A stretch of 64,000 bases of DNA from Psococerastis gibbosa (Eukaryota > Arthropoda > Insecta > Psocodea > Psocidae): contig OZ020487.1 of the NCBI GenBank assembly GCA_963971405.1, positions 43,187,039 to 43,251,038 of the forward strand. The letters run 5' to 3'. Position 1 is the first letter of the stretch. Every line of letters begins with the position of its first letter. Shown here one piece after another: positions 55,415 through 64,000 of the stretch. The notes under the pieces are model-generated. The model did not search any database. It had not been told where the DNA came from and saw nothing but the letters and a program-made list of their open reading frames with translations. The position numbers and the translations under genes were made by a program.

Positions 55415-56480
55415 GACAGTACATCATTGACGGCGATGAGCGTAAGCGCATATAGCCCAAAAAAATAAGTATAATGCACATTATAGCGTTTTTTATGGAA
55501 ATAATGTCAGGTGAAAAGCCGTAAGGCTGCGAAAGCGAAGGCTATGTCTTATGTGACTATTCCACTAATCCACTTTTCATCATTATATCAGTAACAATTG
55601 ACGGAAATAACATATATTTTGCTGTTCTTCTGCAAACTATTCCACTTGTCTTCAATAATTGTACATTTCTTAAATTTTGGTTTTCAATTATTAAAGCTTG
55701 CCCTCCCTCTTTGCTTTATTTTTATAATCTACAATACCATCATTATGAAGGAATTGGATTTTTTCACGAAATTAATTAATTAATTAGTGTGTGTTTTACC
55801 ATTTATAAACATTGATCAATTTTCTTATGTGGGAGTTAAAATAAACATAGGGTAAAATGAAAAATTAATCAATTAGTGATAGAAAATTAAAAGACTCTGT
55901 ACAAATTTTTGCGACTGGAATGAGGAATTAATTAATTTCGTTAAGATGGCTTGGTCTCAAGTGTTTACAAAGTTGTTTTTGAAATATCTGCCTTAAAGGC
56001 CCGTTTTCATGAAAATCTGCAAAGTGCCTCATCGAACTACCTCCTAAGATGTCTTTCAACAAATCATTATTATTGGCGAAACAAGCGAATAACCGGTTTA
56101 TTCGGCATCATTGCGATTGTATACTTTTAATTTCGTCTGTAATAATATGTGGCGAAAGACATTGTAAGCAGTTATTATAATTGCTTATTGTTTTTATGTT
56201 TACAAGTGCCAGTACAAATTGATTTGCAGCTCAGCATGTCATGAGGCCTGGATAGAGATGTGTATGAAAATGGGTCAGACTCCCAATGGTTTTATCCGAA
56301 TATATTATGAGAAGTGGTGATAGAATCCGGGAATAAAGAAAAAACTGCCGTGATTGAGAATTGCTTTTTTAATTAGGGATGAATGGGAAAGGGTTGAGAC
56401 TAAACCAGACTTCTGAGTTGTACTTGCTTGGGATATTTAAAGTGGTAAAAACGTCTTCTTTTTTTATCAATTTTAGTAGA
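55415..56480. other. 3' flank, unassigned
   Basis: AT-rich; no gene, RNA or repeat unit was recognised. Confidence 0.35.
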
Positions 56481-56499
56481 GGCTTTAACTGCAGAACAC

Positions 56500-56815
56500 G
56501 CGGAAGTTCGACGCCGGCGTCAGGCGCTGAGAAATTTGTCATTGGAGCAAATGGGCTTGGTACAGGGTTGATGGAAAACCCGTGTCTACTTGCGTGTCGC
56601 GTGAGGCCAGCGACAGAAATCTGTTGAATAAACTCTGGGGTTGTGCACCAACCCATTTGCTACCATGACAGAAATCTGTTGAATAGACTGGGGTTGTGCA
56701 CCAACCCATTTGTTACCATGACAGAAATCTGTTGAATAGACTCTGGGGTTGTGCACCAACCCATTTGCTACCATGACAAATTTCTACGCGTCTGACGCTG
56801 GCGTCGAGCGTCCTT
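56500..56815. repeat. Foldback repeat enclosing ~54-bp tandem units
   Basis: Flanks GACGCCGGCGTCAGGCGC… and …GTCTGACGCTGGCGTC are inverted, each next to AAATTTGTCAT or its complement. Between them three units of about 54 bp repeat GACAGAAATCTGTTGAATA and GTTGTGCACCAACCCATTTG. It shares words with the 240-bp array at 46.7 kb. Confidence 0.65.
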
Positions 56816-56819
56816 GTTC

Positions 56820-57595
56820 AAAGCGAATAAAAATATGTGTTACTCTTCCACCTTTACTTCTGCCTGATTGTCTAATCTGATGTACCTTAAGGCAGAGATT
56901 AAAAATATTTTGTAAACAATTGAAGACCCAGTCCATTGGATGAATTTAATGAATTCTACAGCCCACAAAGGCATGAAAGTGGGCAGATGAAACATTTACC
57001 CAAATATATCAGGTTTTTCCCGTGACCCGCAAAAGCTAAAGTTCAATTCCATTGAACTAACCTACTACTATTTTATATTACTCAGCGCTAGCGGCACACC
57101 AAAAGATAACCGCTCTTCTCGCAAGAACCCGCCAAAAGAAGTAGTTACCCTTCATAAATAAAAGCTTTCGCAGAATGTTAATATTTTCCCTGAGATTCAA
57201 CAAATTGTCGCAAGACAACAAGCAGACCCTTTTCATGGCGGTGACAATCAATTGCACGTCCTTTATTGGAAAGCCGGAGGCTTGAGTAACTTTAAATATT
57301 CTAGGTCAATGGCACATGACGCAGGGCATATGCTAGTTTGCCCCAAGATGAATACTATATTACTACCTATTTGAAGCCAATGACAAAGCCGTCCAGGTGG
57401 CTACCTATAGGATACAACAAGGTTCTAGTCTAAACAGTGGCGGAGCCAAAACTACTCCTATTGCAACTGCAGACTGGAATGGAACAAGTAGCTAGGCCTA
57501 CTTCAAAAAACCATAAAAATACACAAACATATTTATTCTATGATAAATACAAATTGATAAATGGGCTCAAATTAGTAAGGTTTTACGGATATTCT
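56820..57595. other. 3' flank, unassigned
   Basis: No gene was recognised. Confidence 0.35.
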
Positions 57596-57599
57596 ACCC

Positions 57600-58300
57600 T
57601 GGAAAAAAGGGGGCCCGGGGGTCTCCCCCGGAGAAAAAAAAAAAGATGAATAGGCCCAAATTAGGGAGGTTTTACGCATTTTGCAAGCAGTACAGTTGAG
57701 ATTTTACCGACGAATAAATCTACCACTGAGGGGGGCCCGGGGGTCTCCCTCGAAGAAAAATTTTGAAAAAATAGGTCTGAAATATTGGGGTTTTAATCAT
57801 TTTGAGTAATATATTTTTGTGAAAGGACTTGGTCAATATGTTGATTTTTTTCATGATATCTATCATGTGAATTAAGCATACCAAGAATTAATTTCCCTTT
57901 CGTTATTGTGAATACTATGCCTTTCGCCTTCATAACGTCGTTGTCATCAGAAATCCTGGGGGGGGGGACTTAGCCCAGGACCCCCCCCCCCCCTATTTAC
58001 GCCAATATTTGTAAGCAGTACAAAATTGAGATATTACAATTTACTAGAACGAATAAACCTACCATTGAGGGGGGCCCGGGGGACTCCCTCGAAGAAAATT
58101 TTTGAAAACAGGTCTGAAATATTGGGGTTTTAAGCATTTTTTGTGAAAGTACTTGGTCATTATGTTAATTTTTTTAATGTAAAATAAGCATACTAAGAAT
58201 TAATTTCCCTTTCATTATTGTGGATACTATGCCTTTAGCCTCCATAACGTCTTTGTCACCAGAAATCCTGGGGGGCTACGCCAATGCATTGTAGTGGAGT
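57600..58300. repeat. Reverse-oriented GGGGGAGACCCC-type units
   Basis: Units with GGGGGCCCGGGGGTCTCCC, then TAGGCCCAAATTAGG or TCTGAAATATTGGGGTTTTA, are the reverse complement type of 18,690-19,560. Two ~330-bp stretches (from about 57,720 and 58,065) repeat each other, both ending GTCACCAGAAATCCTGGGGG or close to it. The end recurs at 63,900-64,000. Confidence 0.55.
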
Positions 58301-58309
58301 GCCCCCCCC

Positions 58310-59935
58310 CCCCCTCCGTTCCATTGCCTCCACTATTCCTCACAAAGACATTTCTAAACGTGGTGGAAATGGTTCTTAAAGTTTTAGCTGCACAGTTCAG
58401 TTATTCAATAGTCCTATAATTATTATTAATATGACCCTATGCTCCAAGGCAGATTTAACGCGCCAGATCTGTTGGGAGGTGGGTGCTCACCTAGAAAAAC
58501 CGGCTGCAATAGAATCTGCCATTTGTGTCTCAACAGATCTGCAGCGTTGAATCTGCCTTTGGGCACGGGCCTTATAAAATTTCTCAGCAGTTTGGTTTGG
58601 TCTTTTTAGGCTTGATGTGGCTTACCCTTTTCTCATGTATATTTCTTCTTCTGCTTTCTAGTGCGTTATTACTTCATCTTTCCCATCCGTCCCTGCGACT
58701 TGAAGTGTATCATATTTTTAGACTTGAATTATCTATGTAGACTTTGACTGATTTATGGTTAATTCAACTGGAGATGGGGCTGATACATTCAGCAGGGCAT
58801 GGTTGAAGAAGACATGGTAGGATTAAACTCACTTTTGTAAGCAATGGAATCAGTACTCACTGCAGTGTAAAAAAAAGAAATACCACATGGGGAGGTTATT
58901 ATAAAAATCGAAATATGAGGAAAGTTTTATAGTTTCGTCGGCTCCAGTCTTTAAAAGTATACTTGTATTTCTAAATTTCTTTAAATTAAAGTTATTAAGA
59001 TAGAAGTAATGAGAAGTGTCAATGAGTGGAATTCATGAAAAAGAAGTAGCGTTTACTTCACAAATTTGGGGCAAATGCTTCAGGAGCAGGTTTGCTTCTA
59101 GGAGTAAAATTTGACCCTGTACTTAGGTAATGGAACAAGATGGTATAGTTTTATCTTTTTCTTGAAGCAAATGGGTGAAATGAAGGTGCCTATAGTTGAC
59201 ATACCACCTAAAGATACAGTGAGTTGATAAATTTAAAAATAAAAAATGGCGGGATAATGTTTTACACATTGGATAGGAGTGATATCATTCTATCAAACAT
59301 TTAAAAAATTAATTCTGCCATTTTTTGTAAGTTATTATTTGTAACCTTCTTCAAACCAAACTCACTGTCATCTGTACTACTCCACCCATAACGATAGGAA
59401 GAAATTTTAGTAGGCTTAAGTGTTAAATGCACTCCCACTATAAAATGAATTATTTAAAAATACGCAATTAATTTAATTAATTATTAAATTATCTACAATT
59501 AGACATTCTGTTTCTAGCTTACTTATTACTTCTTTTCCATGAATTCCCTAAAATCTCGGTGCGGTGAGTTAGATAAGTGTGACTCCAAAATTTAGACTGC
59601 CTCATAATTTCTAGTTGAACGTACAGTAGATGCTTTTGTTACGTACAGTATAGTTTTAGACAGCTGGATAATGAATGAATTGATTGACTGGTGAGCGAAA
59701 TCATATCAAGGTGTCTTGTCAAGTGAAGTAACTATTGTAAATTTTGTGAAAAGCCTGGTGATACGAAACTCTATGAAATTATTACCGGTACTCCTTTCAG
59801 AGCAAATCCAACCCCCTCCCTCACTATCTGTTTTTTGTGTTTTTCCAATTTCACAGGAAATATCAATTAAAATTTAAAAGTCAGAAATAGTCCAATTGAT
59901 AGAGAACAGGGCTATAAAACGGAAAGTCGAGATTC
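58310..59935. other. 3' flank, unassigned
   Basis: AT-rich with no recognised gene or RNA. Confidence 0.35.
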
Positions 59936-59939
59936 GAGA

Positions 59940-60155
59940 CATTAAAAAATAAATAAATACTTTGTTCTATTACTAAGCCAACCTAGCGGAGTTAGGGCTA
60001 TAAAGCCCTCTCTTAGACACAACTAGGAAGACCCGGGACCGCCTGCTTTACATGCCCTCTGAAGCATGGCCAGAAAATTCAGCAAATGTGGTACTCGAAC
60101 CAACAACCTTCCGGGTGAAAGTCGGAGTCTGTACTACTACGCTACATGTCCTGAC
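59940..60155 (-). mobile_element. SINE family C, full-length copy
   Basis: It holds the body and tRNA-like head as at 49,985, with TACTACGCTACATGTCC at its head end. Confidence 0.7.
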
Positions 60156-60539
60156 ATTAAAGGAAAAATATTCCGCGTAACCTGGATCCACCCAACCTTA
60201 TTGGGAACCTTACATTCGCCGGTTGGGAAAAACACAGCAGGCGGACATGTTACTGACCACATCTCTCCAAATAGAGCAGTGGCCAAGAGAGAAGAACCTC
60301 TCTTCAGGCCCCTCTAGGGCGTCGTTTTTTTTTTAGAAATATCAGAACGCAATTTCTGACGCCTTCCAAAACTGTGGCGAAACTCTGAAAATGGCGGCCG
60401 CATACTGTATATCAAAATGTAGAGAACCATTATTTCCAAGAGAAGCTGTGTAATTGATGGATCTAAGATCGATATTTCCTGAGGAATTTGTCTGGTTGTC
60501 TTTATTCAAACATGATTCTGTTATAAACACCCAAAGGCT

Positions 60540-60785
60540 ATCGCATAAGATAGCTGGGACACGTCGTAAGAATGTCAGACGACCGCATGCCGAAAAAAAT
60601 GTACAAAGCAAGCATGACAGGAAGACACCTGGCCGGACGTCCTCGAAAACGGTGGAAGGATGAGTTGGAAACTGACCTTCGGGGTGGGGAAACCGTAGAT
60701 GGTGAAGCGTTGAACGAAACCGAGATGACTGTAGGAGTGTTGTCGAGCAGGTCAAAGCTCATCAAGGGCTGTAGAGCCAGAAGAA
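60540..60785 (+). mobile_element. LINE reverse-transcriptase tail
   Basis: The reading has MSDDRMPKKMYKASMTGRHL, then AGRPRKRWKDELETDL, the standard RMP…GRPRKRW.DE.E.DL tail of arthropod LINEs. It then changes frame and ends GCRARRRR. The best preserved of the group with 866 and 34,525. Confidence 0.75.
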
Positions 60786-61078
60786 GGAGAAAAAAAGGTT
60801 ATCGTGGCCGGAGTAATGAACGCTGTGTAGATCTGTGCTGATGGGCCATGGTCGAAAGGAACCTGATGATGCTGACGTTTCTTCTACAACTACTCAGGTG
60901 TCACTAAGTCCTCCCGCATTCCAGAAAACGATGCGGAGGGCGTCGTTGGTGTTTGGGCCCTGAAAAGGGCCGTTTTGTGTTCTTCTTCCTCTTGAGGCGA
61001 TCATGTTAATGGTTCGGTTTTGGCGATCGCTGCAGCAGATTTAGCGTTACCCAGGGTGCACCACGAGGAGGCCTGCTA

Positions 61079-61306
61079 CTTTACACCCCCTTCCGCCTAA
61101 CTACCGGACACGACTTACTCCAAGCCCACCTTCACCGCATCGGAATTGCTGACTCCGACATCTGTCCACTGTGCGCGTCCGGAAGGATGGTGGCCACTCA
61201 CTTGGAGACCTGTTCCAGATTAAAACTTCTTCCTGCCGACACAACGAGGCGCTACTGGGAGGCTCGGCGTCTAATGGCCCAACTGCCACAGACGGGCGTT
61301 GGCTAA
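61079..61306 (+). mobile_element. LINE C-terminal zinc-knuckle fragment
   Basis: Reads [19 protein letters not shown], then CPLCASGRMVATHLETC (C-x2-C…H…C), then YWEARRLMAQLPQTGVG and a stop. The upstream polymerase part is absent. Confidence 0.78.
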
Positions 61307-61574
61307 ACTAACTAACTACAACTACTCAGGTGGCGTCGACTGCGAGTCACTGCCATGACTGAGACCGAGAGAGTTTCAACCTTCTTAGTCAACGCCGCTC
61401 CTGAAGATTCCTACTGCAGTTTTTTATGAAACGTCTGGGTTACAGCCCCCGATTGGCGACGTTCCCATGATTCTGTTGTTCAATAAAAGTTAACGTGTAA
61501 TATTTACTAGGCGCCACAGAATAGGTCCTAGATCAATTTTACTTTTAAAAAAATTGGTAATAAAATCCACCTTG

Positions 61575-61740
61575 TTCTTCTCTTAATGCTTCTTCTATCG
61601 ACAATTGGCAATCTGATCATTGACCCCTGCTCTGTGAAGGGAAGTCGTGCTCTTGCCAAACCACTGCCTCAGGTTTTTCAACCAGGATGTTCTCCTGCTG
61701 GGAGCCCTCTGTTATTCTATCTTCCCTTATTACATGCGCA
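61575..61740 (-). mobile_element. LINE tail fragment
   Basis: It matches the last part of the LINE at 47,925 (nucleotides GTGCTCTTGCCAAACCACTG and AACCAGGATGTTCT). Confidence 0.6.
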
Positions 61741-62199
61741 CCCCCCCCCCCCCTGCCCATTTCCATACCTGGTGCACCTACTACCATTAAAGTGTTCACT
61801 GCTGTATGCTGTTATTATGTAAAACTTTTTATAGAGTATCGTATTCACCTTGTAGAAAGATATTGTTATTTTCCAGCGGTAACATTATTTTGCTAAAAAA
61901 AAACGAGATGAATTCTAAAAAATTTAGTCACGGCGGGTTTGTACTAGCGCCTGATTAGTAAAGAAAACGTGCTTCTCAATTATTATGAGCGACTCTTGCA
62001 GACTCAACATTTGATAGTGAGGTTGGAACAGCATCATTTGTTAATTATGAATGTTGATAAATTTGTCAGAGGCCATAGGCCATAGCTTGTGGCAACACAG
62101 TGCTTCTTTTTGGTACTTGACTTGCTGCGATATGCAGTCCGACCATCTGCTGAAAATATTGTGCACATGTATGTTCGACGGCCTCAATGACCGTGTCGA

Positions 62200-62345
62200 A
62201 TGCCAACGACCCCATGCATTTTGGACATTATTTATTAGGTTCCGTAAGAATTTTGGGTCGTTGGCAAACTCGATGTCAACCTACAGTAGCTACAAGCGAT
62301 AATGAACAAGCTGTGACAAGCTTACCATTGGCGCAATGTAGCAGG
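62200..62345 (+). repeat. Dispersed repeat (GGTCGTTGGCA family)
   Basis: It contains ATTTTGGGTCGTTGGCAAAC and TACAAGCGATAATGAACAAG. Collinear with 25,165-25,330 and, reversed, with 31,365-31,575. Confidence 0.5.
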
Positions 62346-62458
62346 TGGAAGCATGACTTAACCAAGTACAGATACGAGTCTGCTGGCAGTTATAATCATA
62401 GGTGTTGTTCTAGCACCACGGAGCCTCAACAAAGTACATATTTATTTTGTAATAGTCA

Positions 62459-62648
62459 GTTCTATATAGGAGAGATGGGACATTCAAGTGCGCCAAATAT
62501 ATATTTTTTTAATCCTGGGGCCATCTGATGCCACGTATCCTATGACCAGCCATTGAAAAACGTACCAGGTAGCCCCAGGATTTCAAAAATTCAAAAAAAA
62601 ATATTTGGCGCGCTTTAATGCCCCATCTCTTCATCTATATAGTACTCC
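62459..62648. mobile_element. GAGAGATGGG-type hairpin, uninterrupted copy
   Basis: Arms run from TCTATATAGGAGAGATGGG to CCCCATCTCTTC…TATATAGTA. The arms include GCGCCAAATAT and ATCCTGGGGCCA. It serves as the empty reference for the copies at 42,732 and 45,575. Confidence 0.65.
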
Positions 62649-62685
62649 AGTCTGAACACAGCAGTGCTATGCTGAGCCTTCATTG

Positions 62686-62689
<4 letters not shown>

Positions 62690-62724
<35 letters not shown>

Positions 62725-63270
62725 GTACAAACATTTTATTTATCTATAAAATTTAATTGACTATAGCCTAATTAAAATTTGAATTGAGGAAGCTTGGAAA
62801 CTTCTGCGGTTATTGTCTTTTGTTTTTCATGTATTGTAATTATAACTAATGTTTTGACTTTTGTTTAAATGTAAATTTTTAAAATTTTTTTAAATTGCTA
62901 TTTAGGTTTTTAATTAAAAGGTAAATTATTTCAAATAAAATTTAAATGTTGTAGAGATTGAAATTGGTTTTGTTTGTTATCTTCCCCGCTTTATCCTGGG
63001 TGTTAATATCTAATTGAAAATTAGACTACCAGATTATCCTATTGCCTAATGTCGACAAAATGAAAACATATGCAAAATTACTTCAAAAATTATTTTTTTG
63101 TGAGGAAATAGTACGAATTACACAGTGCGTCGTATCGTTAACGATGCCCTTGAAGCTAGATTTCAAACGTTTTATTAAGAGCAAATCAGATACACTACCT
63201 GTTTTTGCACAAAGTTGAATTTTACAGGAAATTAATTAAAAATTAAGGAAAATAAATCCCTTAGAAGAAA
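62690..63270. other. 3' flank with a long T run
   Basis: About 31 T in a row at 62,690-62,720. The rest is AT-rich and unassigned. Confidence 0.4.
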
Positions 63271-63770
63271 TACTCCTCTACATTTTGATATATGATATGT
63301 GGCCTCCACTAACACCGATTGGCCACAGTTTCCTAACTCCTTCCTCGCGCCCTCACCAATCTTTTCTTGCTCAAATATATTTCAATACTTTTTTTTTCTT
63401 ATCGGTGTTATAGGTGTGGACATATCATGTAACAAAATGCAGAGGAGCATTTCTGCTAAGGGTTTGATATTTATGATCGATATTAAATCATGGGATATTT
63501 TGTTTTTTACACTTTTTACACTTAAAAAGCTTTTCCTTGTCCGATTGTCTCTTCGGACACACTCGCTACTCGTTTTTTTTTTTTAAGTCGCATTTCACAA
63601 CATGTATTAATTTACAGGGCTTAAAAAATGTCATACGCATTAAAAGATATATACTTCTCTAACTTTTGATACATGGAATGGGGTCGTCACTAGCACCAGT
63701 TGGCCTCAGTTTATAATAATTCCTTTCATATCCAGGCGCCTTACCAATCGTTTTTAGTAAAGCGTAGGTA
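63265..63770. repeat. Dispersed repeat (TACATTTTGATATATGATAT family)
   Basis: Two loosely repeated blocks begin near 63,275 and 63,655 (…GGCCTCCACTAACACCGATT; …GGGTCGTCACTAGCACCAGT). Relatives occur at 30,520-30,590, 41,380-41,440, 48,600-48,740 and 60,380-60,425. Confidence 0.45.
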
Positions 63771-64000
63771 TAAGTACAGTATATATTTACGGCACTAGTC
63801 ACGCCCAAACAAAAGGATTAATATCGACTGTTTATTAAAATAAAACTGTTCACAAGTGATAAAATACAGCTATTAAAATTTAAAATATTCTCTATATAGA
63901 TTTTTTTATGTCTTGCATGTAAAATATGCATACCAAGAATTAATTTCCCTTTCGTTAATGTGGATGCTTGCCTTTTGCCTCCATAATGTCTCTGTCACCA

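Noticed and set aside
60342-60755. A 137-codon minus-strand reading
   Set aside because: It is antisense to a recognisable LINE tail on the plus strand.
1-64000. Retrovirus, LTR element, Polinton or other capsid-bearing fossil
   Set aside because: I saw no paired long terminal repeats, gag-, envelope- or capsid-like reading; all reverse-transcriptase remnants fit LINEs.

Overview
This is eukaryotic, repeat-rich, AT-rich DNA, almost certainly from an arthropod. Its one recognisable host gene is an Atrophin / Grunge / RERE orthologue whose protein is closest in my memory to insect Grunge. The species cannot be told from the sequence. No bacterial genes, CRISPR arrays, rRNA, or retrovirus-, LTR- or Polinton-like elements were recognised.

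Host gene. Twenty-three coding exons on the + strand (11,284-53,739) form one open reading frame of about 1,636 codons. All introns have GT-AG ends and all phases agree (total coding length 4,911 nt = 1,637 codons with the stop). In order the protein has an ELM2 domain, a SANT domain, a GATA-type zinc finger split over two exons, a long Pro/Ser/Lys/His-rich middle, and the conserved Atrophin C-terminus. The C-terminus contains the NSCARTDL box, an ALxxLxxY Atro box, Arg/Glu-rich helices and a His-rich tract. A further non-coding exon probably begins at 54,962. No BAH domain, which long RERE isoforms carry at the N-terminus, was found upstream.

5' flank (1-11.3 kb). At 1.27-1.88 kb there is a second, diverged copy of the SANT exon and the following linker exon, with splice sites kept. 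It looks like the end of a tandem Atrophin paralogue or its relic. The rest of the flank is mobile elements.

Introns and 3' flank. The introns are packed with (i) short hairpin DNA transposons ending in GGCG..CC with 3-bp TTA/TAA duplications (PIF/Harbinger-like MITEs), many nested; (ii) hairpins flanked by TTAA; (iii) hAT elements with 8-bp target duplications; (iv) three tRNA-related SINE families; (v) 5'-truncated LINE tails of several clades; (vi) a 240-bp tandem array at 46.7-47.7 kb; and (vii) many long G or C homopolymer runs. Several insertions can be ordered in time because one element interrupts another.

The least expected observations are the diverged SANT copy upstream, the first coding exon with BAH-tail-like and ELM2 residues in different frames, and the modular MITE set in which the outer stems differ between families while one inner core is shared.
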